Shown: positions 26,210 to 38,331, counted from the first letter of the stretch. The stretch: DNA of 64,000 bases from Syngnathus acus (GCF_901709675.1 NC_051103.1:2155501-2219500), one strand, 5' to 3'. Made by a program: numbers and translations. The notes: generated by a model not told the origin, from the letters alone.

Positions 26210-26299
26210 AAAATAGCCCCTGAGGTCATCCTTGACAAAGGTCACAGCCCCTCTGCTGACCTTTGGGCTCTTGGTGTCTTCATGTTTGAACTTCTGACT
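26210..26299 (+). pseudogene. cGMP-dependent protein kinase catalytic-domain relic
   Basis: Thirty codons read KIAPEVILDKGHSPSADLWA followed by LGVFMFELLT. This matches the activation-segment end and helix F of PKG-type kinases (APE motif, then DxWxxG as DLWALG; PRKG1/2 have YVAPE-ILNKGH-and-LG-L-YELLT in the same order). No upstream CGTPEY, no downstream TPPF segment and no other kinase exon is visible, and the frame then runs into unrelated sequence. It lies between acsf2 and asah2, on the strand opposite both. From memory PRKG1 is a neighbour of ASAH2 and A1CF in human, so a decayed linked copy is the likely origin. A single exon of an unseen gene is less likely. Confidence 0.6.
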
Positions 26300-26379
26300 C
26301 CTCCGCTTCCTTTATGTGCCTCTCATCTTTTGCAAGACGACAACAAAATATCAACAGGAGAAGGCCTTTTCAACAGAAT

Positions 26380-26385
26380 TTTATT
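26380..26385 (-). terminator. Polyadenylation signal of asah2
   Basis: AATAAA on the minus strand, 33 bases beyond the asah2 stop codon. It implies a very short 3' untranslated region. Confidence 0.6.
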
Positions 26386-26417
26386 GGGGCAAAGGAGCAG
26401 CAAGTCACAAGCGCCGA

Positions 26418-29400
26418 TCACTCGGAGTAGAAGCTGTCGATGACCCGAAAGACGCGGGACGTGCCCTGGTAGGGTGTGATGAGCGGTCGCAGGCCTTTCA
26501 TGCTCTTGTAGTGGCCAAAGTGTTTGATCCTGTAGGAAGCGGCAGGGGCGTCGGCCGGGATGCGCCACTCCACCGTGGCGTTGCTCTGCCGCTCTGAGCC
26601 TTTCAGCCAGAGGAACCTGCGGACGGCGTCGGGTCAGCCTCGTTCCCGCCGACTCGCGCCTGCGTGCGCACGCACCTGGTCTCCCACGAGGCGTCAGTAT
26701 GGACCAACGTCCATCTGTCGGCGCCAGCGTCGGCGTCATCCTGCATCTCCACCGCGACGAAGCTTCGATCCCTCTGATATACGACGGGAGCGGGAATGAG
26801 CTCATAGTCAGACGCAGAAACAGAAGCCGGCGAGCAAGGGAGGCACACCGAGCAGAAAGAACAACGAGAGCTTCCTCACCACGTCTCCTGAGTGTCGGGG
26901 ATTTCCTGCCACAAAGGTGATGGACACCACGTCGCCCTGGAACCCAAAGCCCGCCCACCATTAAGATTAGCCTTGAGCCATGGCGCGCGTGCGTGTCTCC
27001 TACCCGTCTGTAGACAGGGAGGACCTCCTCCAGGACATCTCCAAAGCTGCTGTTGTCCGGTTTCCTGTCAAGTGTCGCCGTGGGTAGCAGGTTGAAAAGA
27101 TTCTTCTGGAAGAACGGAGGAGGCGGACCCGGGGCAAGCGTGCCAACTCGGTCCTGCGTGATGACATCACGACTTGGTCAGCCTGCTGCCGCCGTGGCAA
27201 AGGTGCTCTTCTGTGCTGGTTTTACCTGAGCGATGGCGCGTGCCAAGTGGCTGAATTTCAGGATGTAGGCGCTGAGCGTGTGCGGGCCGTAGATGGTGGA
27301 CGCGCCCTCGTACCTCTGAACCTAGACAAGGTGCCTCTATCATTGTTATCATCCGTCGTGCGTACACGCGTGTGTACCTGGTACTCCTCGTAGGTGCTGA
27401 TGTAGTGCGTGTACACGTTGCTCAGACCGGCGATCACCACGTCTGCGTCTGAGAAGGCCTCGCCTCGCTGAAGCTCCTGATGCACACGTGCGTAGCAAAC
27501 AGTTATACACAAACTGCGTGTGTGTGTGTGTGTGTGTGTGTGTACACTGACCTGTTTAACGGCTTCTCTGAGCCTTCTGCCTGCCATGGTGCTGTCACAC
27601 ACGTGCACACATCGTCATCATGGTCATGCATTGCATCACAATGTATGAGTGCGTGTGTGTGTTACGTCATCTCTCCAGGAACAGCAACAACCGCTAGAGA
27701 TCCAACAGTGAAGATCTGCACATCAACAATTTCTGGGTGCCACGGCAACGGCCAGTTCATCTACACGCAGGCAGGCAGCCCGTTGAGCATTTGTTTTGCA
27801 TTTGTGGGAAAGCGGGCAGAGGTGCGCTCACCTCTCCGGTGCTGAACAGGATGGGCTTGGGCCAGTGACATTCCTGCGTTTGGTTGGATGGCTCACCCAG
27901 CAGGGCGTCTCGGATGCCGTCCCAAAACGGGTCGCCCTCCACCGCACCTACGATGTGCAACAAGTAAACATGTAGTGTCCAAACATATGTCAAGGTCCAT
28001 GTAGAACCTTGGGTGAAGTTGAGGTCTCCTCCTCCATCTGTGGTTCCTGCAGCAAAACTGTGACCCAGCGCTGGCTTGCACGTCCTCACCTGCACAACAC
28101 AGGAGCAAAATGAGACACAATGCGAGCGAGCGTGTATGCGCCAGGCGTGCGCGCTGACCGCCTGCGTGGCATTGATGTCGACCGTGACGTCCGTCATGTT
28201 GACCCACTGATGAGCCGAATAAACCGAGCCCGTCACTTGGTCCACCGCGCTGGCGTAAAGTTCCTGCGGACGCACACGCACAGGCTGCAACCGGATACTC
28301 GACATTATTGCGCTCTCACGTCCGCACGAGCAGACACCTTAGCCTTCGTGAAGATGTTATGGGCGATGATACTGGTGCTGTCAAACATGTCTTCCCCGGG
28401 TCCAAACGCTTGGCACTCCTTTGTCTGAAACGTACACATACTTCCTGTCGCCTGCCTGTGTGAGGGTGCGTGGATGCGTGCGTGTTTACCCCTCCGTCAG
28501 GACACGAGCTGTTCAAGTAGTCACAGGCCAGTCCAGAGTTGACGCAGTGAGGACCTTCAATGTTCGGACTCACGTCACCGAGGTTACTGGATGAGAAAGC
28601 AGCCACAAAAGCTGCCTGAGAGACACACACATGCACACAGACAGGTTGAGGGCCCGGCTCAGGAGATCAAAGTTGTTGAGTTGGCGTCAGTCACCTACCT
28701 GTCCGGGGAGCGCGGCGGGGTTCTTGTGCTTCTCCATCAGGTAGGCGGCATAGCCCATGTTGTCGCTGCTCACCAGACGATTGGTGGTCTTCATGCTGAC
28801 CGCGTGCACTGCAAACCAGCTGCAGGGAAGCCGGAGTTAGAGCGGGCCCGCCCGGCCCGGCTCCCATATCGCTAAGCTTACCCGAGCGCGCCGATGCCAT
28901 CCCCGTCCAGATCGGTAAACTTGAGAAGCACCATGTCTTTGTCCACGTTGTCGTCATACCTAAAGGGAGGGGCGTGGGAGTCGGTGACGGCCACCGGCCC
29001 GATGACTCGCCGGGCGCGCTGACCTGTTTTGCTCCTCCTGCGGGTTGTTGCGGTAAGAATGAGGGCTTCGGTTGACGCTGCTGGTATCCACGCGTCCTCG
29101 ATTCTTGTAGATCCGTCCCGGCCGCAGCGTGCTGTGGGCTCGCTCGACACTCTGGAACAGAGCGTGAATGAATACGCCGACTTTGATCGCCGGAATGGTT
29201 CAAGCGCAGACGGACCTTGACGATGCCTTTGACGAGCGGCTGCACGGATGACTTGAGGTAACCTTTGCTGCTGATCATGAAAAGCGTGTACTGAAAGTAC
29301 CCGGCCGGGCCCGAGTGCGTGTGCGTGCCGCTCAGCACCACGTTGTCCTGCCGATACTGGTTGCCGTATTTGGCTTGCAGGGCCTTCAGGACCTGCTCAC

Positions 29401-29967
29401 GGGACGGACGTGACATCACGCCGAGGAAGCCGCACCGGCTCAGCTGCGTGCTTACCTCCAACCTGAGCCTCTGCGAGATCATTCCCACGTCCACCGTGAC
29501 AAAGAGGACTCGGCGGCGACCGTCGTCGATGATGAAGGCGCGACTGAACAAACGGGTGTGAATTCCCGCAGCCGTCTGCTGAGGGTTGGCGTAGCCCATC
29601 TACACGTGCACACACACACACGCGCATGAGCCGTGCACGGCCTGAGGCACCTCGGCCAGTGTTGCCGATGTAGAGAGTCAAGCGACCAGAGGAAGTTCAG
29701 CCGGGGGTCCGGTGCAATCGGCGCGTCCCACTCCGATCAGGTAAGACGGCTTCGGGTCCGGAGTCGGGCTGGGACCTGGCACAAGCACACAAATGTTGAC
29801 AGAAGGCCGCAGCGCCGTCTTCGGCACGTCGGCGCGTCCTCACAGGTGGTCGCGCCACGGGTGGCCGTCATGGTGATCAGAGTGACGCTGACGGTCGTCA
29901 TGACCACAAAGAGGACGGTCAGCGTCACCTCCAGAGCGGAAAGTGTGAAACGCTTCCTGGCGGCCAT
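26418..29967 (-). CDS. asah2: Neutral ceramidase
   Basis: Type II membrane hydrolase at the cell surface that cleaves ceramide to sphingosine and fatty acid at neutral pH. Twenty exons give 736 residues (human 780): 29844-29967, 29687-29775, 29456-29599, 29216-29392, 29024-29151, 28882-28959, 28699-28819, 28490-28615, 28338-28424, 28159-28263, 28008-28089, 27832-27947, 27666-27760, 27552-27591, 27378-27476, 27226-27321, 27004-27153, 26880-26936, 26676-26773, 26418-26616. MAARKRFTLSALEVTLTVLF begins the signal anchor. LSGTHTHSGPAGYFQYT and WFAVHAVSM carry the zinc-ligand histidines, and FSSSNLGDVSPN holds the expected serine nucleophile. DVVIAGLSNVYTHYISTYEE and the Ig-like C-terminal part (SNATVEWRIP) are also conserved. 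The Ser/Thr mucin box between membrane and catalytic domain is almost absent. Several donors are non-consensus (for example CTG|GTCGCT). Confidence 0.95.
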
Positions 29968-30335
29968 CTTGTTGGCAAACTGGGACAGAAAAATAACACG
30001 GCTAGCTTTCGCTTGGAAGTCTCTACAAAAAGGACACACAAATTGTAAAAGCAAACAAGAGGAGACGACGACGACGACGGTCGAGAGGAGCGCAAGTCGC
30101 GCGTGAATGGAGGGAGGCTCGGTCAGCGACGGACCTTTGGCGGCGTTATCGAACGCTTCTGAAGCAAAGTTCACATACACGGGTGATAAAGCAAAGAGGC
30201 TTTGCCTTTACAAGCAAATTGCATCGTAAATATTTACCACATATTTGCTTTTCCTTCTCGGATGAGCGGCGTCTTTTTCAAAAGCGACCGCGACAAATCT
30301 GCTCTCAAAACTGTGCAAGCTTATTGGATGAGTTT

Positions 30336-30341
30336 TTTATT
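30336..30341 (-). terminator. Polyadenylation signal of kif20b
   Basis: AATAAA on the minus strand about 57 bases past the kif20b stop codon. Confidence 0.55.
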
Positions 30342-30397
30342 TCCTTGCTTTTCTAACAACAACAACAACAGTGTGACAACATCTCAAGCATCCACCA

Positions 30398-33300
30398 TCA
30401 CTTGCGGGAACGCAGCCGCCGCATGATGATCACGTGATCGCTTTCCTTTTCCTTCGGTTCCTCGAGCAGCGCCGCCTGAACACGTAAACACGGTGACACG
30501 TGTCAAGCAGGGGGGGGGGCAAAGGTCGATGCACGCGGCGGGGCGCGCACACTGACCGAGTCCGGTGAGACGGTAAGCATCAGGGCCGCTTCCTTGTTGT
30601 GAAGCTTCCTGCGGCCTCGCTTGGCTTGGGTTGCCATGGCGACAGGGCGTCTGCAGAGGCTTTGAGCTGTGAGCCACAAACAAATTAATGTGTGTGTGAG
30701 AGGAAGCGCTCCCTGCTGGCAACGCTCAAAGAGTCTCTCACCCGCGCCGCTCGGGACGGAGGGTGATGGCGGTGCCGAGGGCGGAGACGGGCTGGACTGG
30801 CTGGAGGAGAACGGCGCCTCCTACCAACGAGGAAGAGGAGAAGAAGATAATATTTCAGAGCGACTTTGTAATCCTCCCAAATTGCAGCGCGTCTCTCACC
30901 TGCGTCACCGTCCTCACGTTTGCTCGCTTGTTGTCGCTCAACGCCAAACCCTGAACGCACGCACTCAAACAATCAGGCCCAAGTTGGCGTTGGCAAAAGC
31001 GCCGCATTTTCTCTCCTCCACTTGGCAGTTTGCCCTTTTCCTCACCGCTCGTACCTTCTGGATTTCCTCCTGCAGCTCCTCCACCAGGGGCAGCCTCCCG
31101 GGCGCCGGGCTCTCCTTGGGCTTCTTGTTCTCTTTCTGTGCTAACTTCTCCTGACACCGCCGCACCGGGACCTCGACACACTTCGGTTCTGGTGGTCGTG
31201 GCAATTTACCGGACGCCGAAGCACTCTGAGATGCCGGAAGATGGCACGGGCACGCACTCACCTTGCCGTCGCTCACCTTCCTCCTCCATCGTTCTTCGTC
31301 GTTCAAGCTCCGCCATCAGCTCCTGCAGCCGGTGCTCGTATTCCGCTTTCTGATTGGCCAATTCCTCGGTGAGCTGCTCACACTTCCTGTCGCTGCGGAA
31401 AGACAAAAGCGGATCAACAAGCAGCCACCGAGCGAGCGCTCGTGTTTGGCACGGCGCTCCGTTGCCTTGCGATTTTTGTTGGAAGGCCCACAGTGGTCAA
31501 TACCAGTGCATCTTTTCTTGTGTCACTTCCCGGATGACTTTGGATTGCTGGGCGCAGGTCTCCGTGGCCAACAGGCACTCCTCGCGTAGTCGGGCCATGT
31601 TGGCGTGGAAGTCGCTCTGGGCTTTGCCCTCCTGCGGCGACGGTCGCTGAGATAAAGTCCGGGCACGGACGAGCGCATGGGCGCATGTCGGCCGACAATA
31701 ACCTCGGCTCCGGCGTCCCGTCGGCCCTCGAGGCGCCGCAGCCGGGTCTCTGCCGTGGTCAGTTGGTGCTCGGCAGCCGCCGCGCGCTCCCTTTCCTGTT
31801 GCAAGTCCCGTTCCAGGGAGCTGACCTGTTGCCAACCAAGGGAAAACACACAAAGGGAAAAGACGGGAAAAAGAGCAGGAGGAGAGGGGAAGAAAAAGAA
31901 TTTGCCTTTTTCTTTCTTACCTGTACCTGCAACGCAGAGATTTGGTCGACGAACATTTGGTTGCCTCGCGTCAGTCGACGAAATCGCCGCGCCGATGACG
32001 ACTTGCTGCACTCGCCCTCCTTGGCTGCGGGGAGGAAGTGACATCATTGCACAGGACCGACGCCGGCGCCGTTCTCATCCGGGTGTCGTCCCGCAACTTG
32101 CCCGTCTTTCCCGTGTTGTCGTCCTCTTGGTCCTCCCGCCCGTCTTCGCAGATGACCCGCTCCTGAGCAAAGCGGCCACGGAAACAGAAAAAGGAGAAAG
32201 GTAAGAGTGAAACGAAAACAGAAAAACAGAAAGGAAGATAACGGTAAAAGCGCTCACCCGATTGGCCAGCAGCACTTGCGGCGAGATCAAGCTGTGGTCT
32301 CCCCCCGGAAGCCACGCCCTCCTCGCCTGCCCTTCTTCCTCCTCCTCCCCCTTGGTGGCACAGCGTCACGTCAGTTGGTGTCTGGCCACGTTGCACGTGC
32401 ACTCACCTGGGTGCTCGGTCTGAGGAGGTTCTTGAGGATCTCCAGCCTCCTGTCGGCTCGCTCCTCCAGGATCTCTCGCTCATTCTTCAGACGCTCACTG
32501 ATCAAAGCGCCACAAGGTCACATTGGCGGCATGGCGGGACTGGGCGGGCGCTCCCTGGGCTCACCTGAAGTCCTTCTCCATCTGCTTGAAGATCTCCATG
32601 AACTCGGCACACACTTCTTCTCTGATTCGAGCCTCCTCAGCCAAGCCAAAGGTCGCCTCCCCGTCCGGCTGTCCCTGCCCGAGCCAGCGGGCCAGGGTTA
32701 GGTGCCGTCCCGTCAAAGCAAATTTTGCAACCACCGATAAAACAAAGCGCTCTACCTCGTCGCCTTCCTCCTGTGTGGTTTCCTCCCCGTCCTCATCCTC
32801 TCCTGCCCCCACGTCGCTCTCTTCCTCAGCATCGTCTTCCATCACGTCCTCCAGCGTGGTCTCCCAAACAAGCGTGGAGTGTGGGCGGCTGCGCGCCAGC
32901 GCGTTGCGGCGCAAGTCGGCCTCGTTGATGAGGACCGACACTTCCATGGCCGACCTGAGCGAGGCGTCGTCCGGGCCGGCGGACCTCGGGTTCAACACCA
33001 CCACCTGGAGAAGAAAATGTTCACCACGTGAGGACCACCAGTTTTGGAGTTGACGTTTTCAAGGCTCGCACCTTCTGCGCCAGGGCGGAGAACTTGAGGA
33101 CGTTGAGCGTCTCGTCGGCGCAGGATGACTCCTGGTTGATGTTGACCACCATGGACACCTTGCCGGCGCCGCAGAAGAAGAACTGAAGGAAGTGGGTCAG
33201 CTTGGACTCCCTGAAGGGAACGTGATGCGGGAACCTGCTCACAAAAAATTCATTAAAAAAAAATAACTGCAAGCTGCGAGTGGTGACAAACTGCGCTCGG

Positions 33301-35373
33301 GTGGCAGGCATGCGGCGTACTTTGCATTCTGCTTGATCCTCATGGCGCTGATGCACTTGCCGAGCGCCAGGAGCGAGCTGTTGATGTTCCCCGCTTCCTT
33401 CAGGCGCTCGCCCGTGTTGCGTGTGCGCGAGCATCGCTCCGAGCCGGCTAGGTCGCACAACACCAGCCTGCCCGCGCAAAAGCGGCAGCTGGTGAGTATG
33501 GCGTGCCGGGGGCGGGGGAAGATGCGGCGGCGACACTCACTCACTGACGCCAAGGAACCTGGGGACGGCGGCGGCGTCCACCCGCAGGATCCTAATGGAG
33601 AAGATGCTGTGGCTGCGCAAAGAAAAGGCGGTGAGAAGAATAAAAGAGGGAGGGGGCGGGGGAGGGGGAAGTCACCTCCTGCTGGATTGCTGGTTGAGTC
33701 TGGTGGAGGCCAAGCTTTGATTCCTCTTGCCGATCTTCACCACTTTCAAGGCTTCCTCGGAGCTGCTCACCTGGACCCACTTCAGGTCTACGCGTGGAAA
33801 GAATAGAGTTGCATTGCACATTAAACAACAAATAATAACAAGATGGCGGACAGCCTTTTGCTGAGATCAGGACCATCGAGGCACCCCAAGTGGTTGTGTG
33901 TGGGGTTACCTTTGATGAAGGGATTTCCTTTGACATCCTGAGACAGACGCAGCGTCGTCCTCTTGACCTGTCCTCCCGGGACCTGAACGCATGCTCCCGT
34001 GAGTCCAACAGCCGTTCCGGCGGCACATTTCCATCGCTACCTGCTCCAGAAGGTCGTGAATGTTGTCCTTGTAGATCTCACAGAAGGAAACCCAGACGGA
34101 AAAGTGAAGGCGGGGCGGGACGTCCAGAGGCAACCTGTCGCTCTCCGATACGCTGGCGACGCTGCAGTCGGAGCTCAGAGACGAGGCTGATGCAGACGCA
34201 TGACACAAAGACATGCACGCAGCGTTAGCAAACATCATAAATATGCAACAAGCGAGAAGAGTGAGCAACCTTCAAGAAAAGTTGATCTGCCAGAGGAGGT
34301 ACTTTTGTCATTCTGCAGAGACAAAAGAGAGAAGACGACGGTTGAAAAACTTCAGCTCATGGGACCAATCTGAAGACGTTTTGGGACGAGACCTCTCGGA
34401 CGGTCCTCAGCAGGCTCAGCTTGGCGGTACTCTCGGCTTTCTGCTGCTTCGGACTCAGTCGGCTGAAGTCTCGGCAGCGGTGAGGCTTCAGATGGCAGCC
34501 GGCGTGCAGACGACCTTCTACGCTGTTGAAGAGCAGCCAGAGGCAGCGTGGCAGCAGGCCGCCGTCGTGTTCTGGACCTGAAAACGTGCAAAGGGCCAGT
34601 TAGACGGGCGGGCGGGCAGATGGGCGGACGGATGGACAGCTTTGTCGCGCGCTGACCGAGGAAGGTAAAGGTCTTCCCGGCGTTGGTGACCCCGTATGTG
34701 AACAGCAGACAGTTTTCTCCGTGCAGAACATCTCGCACCAAACCACGAACGGATCCTTCAAACACTTTCCTCTGACTGGCGTCCGGGCCAAACACCTGAA
34801 AGGAAGTGACATCATCTCACGAGTCATCAAAAAGGGCAAAGCGTGTGTGTTTACCTGGGTGAAGGTGAACCTCTGAGCAGTTTGTGGAGGGACCTTGTCA
34901 GCCTGCCTGTTGGACTGCCCGCTCCTGGGAGCTTTGAGGACCACAGTGTGAGGTCCCTCGATGACCACGCAGTCCTGAGCACGTTTGCAACACAACTCGG
35001 CGCTCAGACGCCCTCAACCCGTTGGGCGCGTGTGTGGAGGTGTGCCGGTTACCTGTGACCGTCCGCTCTCTGCTCCCGTCAAAGGGCGAACCCTCAGGTA
35101 GACCCGCAGGTTCTCCGACCGGCTCTCGGCTTCATCCTGAGGACCGACGCGCACGACCCGCTAAATGAATCATCACGTTTGCGTTGCACCGGTTGACCAC
35201 GAATCCAATTTTCATTTTGAGCTGCTGGAGGATTTTGCCACGGCGGCGACAACGAGAAAGATCGTCACCTGCTTTGGCAGAGCAGAGAATTCATCCAGGA
35301 GGTCAATCTTGATGTCGTCCACCTCCACAGGGCCGACCCTCTCCAGTTTGCCGCCAGCAAAACATGACTCCAT
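30398..35373 (-). CDS. kif20b: Kinesin-6 motor KIF20B, short-tailed
   Basis: Plus-end-directed mitotic kinesin acting in the central spindle and cytokinesis. About 26 exons give roughly 991 residues: 35269-35373, 35053-35136, 34855-34974, 34657-34795, 34366-34577, 34270-34312, 34041-34186, 33910-33982, 33676-33787, 33541-33612, 33321-33467, 33072-33234, 32756-33004, 32565-32668, 32407-32497, 32258-32350, 32058-32162, 31921-32019, 31703-31825, 31504-31631, 31277-31392, 31055-31188, 30900-30950, 30742-30820, 30557-30666, 30398-30475. Motor motifs: [11 protein letters not shown]-loop [10 protein letters not shown], switch [14 protein letters not shown], switch [33 protein letters not shown] and [20 protein letters not shown] match KIF20B, not KIF20A. 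A coiled-coil stalk follows ([20 protein letters not shown]). The 3' edges of exons 5 and 17 are uncertain. Human KIF20B is about 1820 residues. Confidence 0.85.
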
Positions 35374-35376
35374 CAC

Positions 35377-36514
35377 CTGGGCCGAAATGCGCGTCCGCCC
35401 GCACCAGTGAACACATCAAAGCTCAATTTGATCACCAACAGATTAGATCATGAATCTGAGATGCACCTCGCCCAGTTTGTTGTTTTGACGCACTGAGAGA
35501 AGCGCTCTTGTTCCCAAACATAAGCGACTGTTGTTAGCATTAGCCACGGCTAACAAACTCACGACCACTCAGGGCCACCGTGTCTGCGTACGCAAAACGT
35601 TCGACGCAATGTATAACCCTTGGTCAACGTGTTGCTGTTTTCCAAAAAACTCACTTTGGGCGAGTTTACGACAATCCCGCAGCTCTCTCGTTCGTCGTCC
35701 GCGCTCGACTTTTGAACATGGAAGCAAAGGACCAATCATGAAACGGCACAACCGTGTTCTTCTTCGGGGTTCATGTGCATTATTTACCGCCACCTACTCG
35801 TACTTTTGGAACAACGCCGTAATTTCCGGTTTCTTCCTGTCAATCAACGAAATGGTACATCCCCTTTCCGGTTCGGTCATTTGTTTTCTGAAACGTTAAT
35901 TTGTTGTAATTTGTCCCGAGGTGTAATTTGTTTTGTTTGTAAAAGATACACTTTTCAAAGAGTAAATGAAACTTTCACCCACAGCTTTATTTTAAATTGA
36001 ATTAAATTCCACAACATAACACAATGGGTATTTCTAACATTGTTTTTCAACTTCAACTTCATCAGCTATACACAGTTTGACCAGTAGGAGTCATCCAGAC
36101 CATAACCAAAAGAAAACAAATGAGCGACCATGAGACACAAAACCGAATAAAGTGGCATTTCAATAAAACAAATCAACAACAGCAGAAATAAATTACAATT
36201 TTAGAAAAACAAATAAACACAAGTCAAAGAAAATTGAAATACCAAAAGTTGAAACAAATGAGCATTTCTGAAAAGTGTTTTTTTAATTGTTTTTTTCCAT
36301 TTGCACTTACCAGACACCAATTATAGAAATGCAAGAAACTGTTTGACAGTTTTGTCATGTTAGGGAAACAACTTTAAAATGTAAATTTGGTGGACTGATC
36401 ATAAACATGTTTGGCGATCAGAAATCTTGGCACGGGAACATTGAACACAGCGACTGGGTGGAAATCGGAGCGGTGGCGTCGCAGAGGTTTAGGAGGGGCC
36501 ATCGTGGTTGGGGT
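35377..36514. other. kif20b promoter side and atad1 3' region
   Basis: The kif20b exon carrying the start codon begins at an acceptor at 35377, so a noncoding first exon lies a little to the right, probably before 35760. Bases 35940-36480 are AT-rich and fit the atad1 3' untranslated region. No further gene is supported. Confidence 0.45.
35986..35991 (-). terminator. Candidate polyadenylation signal of atad1
   Basis: AATAAA on the minus strand 524 bases beyond the atad1 stop, in AT-rich sequence before kif20b begins. Confidence 0.4.
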
Positions 36515-38331
36515 TTAATCCAGAGCAGCGTGTAGCAGGGCACCGTGATTCCCGGCCATCTTGGATTTCTTCATCTTGGCGATGGCCTTCTGAAGATCAG
36601 ACGCGTGAATGGGACGGATGCAATCCTCTGACGGGCTGAAAAGCACAAAGAGCCAGATGGTAACGGCGTCCGGGGCGACATTGCGGAAGAGGCGTCACTC
36701 ACCCGTCGTCATCGCCGCCGCGAGTATGCACATAGTCTCGTACGCACAGCAGGGCGCTGTCGCGGCACATTTCCCGAAGGTCACTGCCGGAGAAACCCTC
36801 CGTTTCCTTGGCGATCTCTAAAAGCTCCACCGACTCGTCCACCTGCGGGACAAAGGAAAGAATAGCGGAAGCACAGGAGGAAGGAACACGGAGCGCCAAG
36901 CGGCACTCAGACGAGACGTGAACTCACGCTCTCGTTTTCCAGGATGAGTTTGAGGATTTGCTCCCGTTGATGCAAACTCTACGGAAATGCAGAAAAGACA
37001 AGAGATGAACGAGTGGGCACGCTGCAAATGTGACGGCCACAGCGTGAGGTTGCGCACGCGTACCGGCTGGTTTATGTGGAACCTGGTGGGCATCCTCCTC
37101 AAGATGGCCGAGTCCAGATCTTGAGGTCGGTTGGTGGCGCCCATGACGATCACCTGAAGAGAGTGGCGGGTGCGTTTACAGAGGGACGAGGCTCGCGGGG
37201 GTGGGCCAGCGGTCGGCCGCAGTCTCACCTGACAGCGGTGGTCCGTGTCTAGGCCGTCCCACAGACTCATGAACTGCGCCTTCATCATGGCCGTGGCCTC
37301 GTGGTCAGAGCTTGAGCGATTCCTCAGGAACGAGTCTGCCAAAAAACGCCCGCGATATATTAGGATATCTTGGAAAAAAATAATGCTGCTCATAAAGACG
37401 TTTCTTCTGCAATTGTACGCGTTTATGGCAATTGGGCCGCTTGGATGCAAAATTCATTCATTCTTAAGAGTAATGTCCAACGGCACCCGTCAGCGCCTCA
37501 CCTATCTCGTCGATGAAGATGACAGCGGGCTGCAGTTTGACGGCCAGGGAGAAGACAGCGGCGGCCAGCTTCTGCGACTCGCCGTACCACTTGTCCGTCA
37601 GCGTGCTGGGCTGCAGGTTGATGAAGCGGAAGCCCGCCTCCTTTGCCGTCGCCTTGGCGATCAGCGTCTTCCCGCACCCGGGCGGCCCGTAGAGCAGGAC
37701 CCCTGTTGGCGTGATCGCCGGTGAGAAGGAGGACAAAGAGGACAGCCACCGTGAAGACAACCTCTGACCTTTGGGGGGCTGCAGCAGTCTGGAGGCTTGG
37801 AAGAGATGTCGCTTTTGGACGGGCATGATGACGGTCTCCTGCAGCTCGGCGATGACCTCGTCTAGACCGCCAATGTCGCGCCACGACATCTGCATAAAAA
37901 GGCCAACGCGACGATAACGTCACACCGTTTGCCTTTCTTTCGGTTTGTGGGTGCGTGCGTGCCGACCTGCATGCTGAGGGGGTCCACCAAGTGGGCGGCG
38001 ATGCTCATCTCGTACTCGGACAGCTTGACGTCTTTGACGCCGATCTGCCGCATCAGTTTCTCTGCCTGGCCAAATTAGTGCAGAGGCACACGGTCAATAC
38101 ACACGGCCAAAGCTACTACAGCCATTACGCGCGGGTGGCCAGAAAGCATCAACTGACTTGTTTCTGCGCTTCCATCTTCTGCTTGCGCGTGGGGTCGATG
38201 GCGTCCACCATCCACTTGACGGTGAAGTAGGTGATTGCGCCGAAGATGGTCAGGCGGAACAGGAGCCCCACCACCTCGTTCCTGCCCAGAGGCCGCGTGG
38301 CGTGTTCCACCGGAAGATCCCTCAGCACCAT
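36515..38331 (-). CDS. atad1: AAA ATPase ATAD1 (Msp1/thorase)
   Basis: Outer-mitochondrial and peroxisomal membrane AAA ATPase that pulls out mislocalised tail-anchored proteins and, in neurons, drives AMPA-receptor internalisation. Nine exons give 367 residues (human 361): 38158-38331, 37967-38065, 37769-37889, 37502-37702, 37229-37335, 37064-37153, 36928-36978, 36703-36842, 36515-36635. A membrane helix ([18 protein letters not shown]) is followed by the linker [16 protein letters not shown]. The AAA module has Walker A GPPGCGKT, pore loop KWYGES, Walker B VIFIDEID (split by an intron), sensor 1 [11 protein letters not shown] and arginine finger ILRRMPTRF. The tail is less conserved. An acceptor (GTTTCAG) 25 bases before the ATG shows a noncoding first exon, possibly ending at a GTACGT donor near 38962. 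Confidence 0.95.

Noticed and set aside
30398-35373. Assignment to KIF20A, prompted by the short protein
   Set aside because: The motor insert [29 protein letters not shown] and the [15 protein letters not shown] segment match KIF20B in order.
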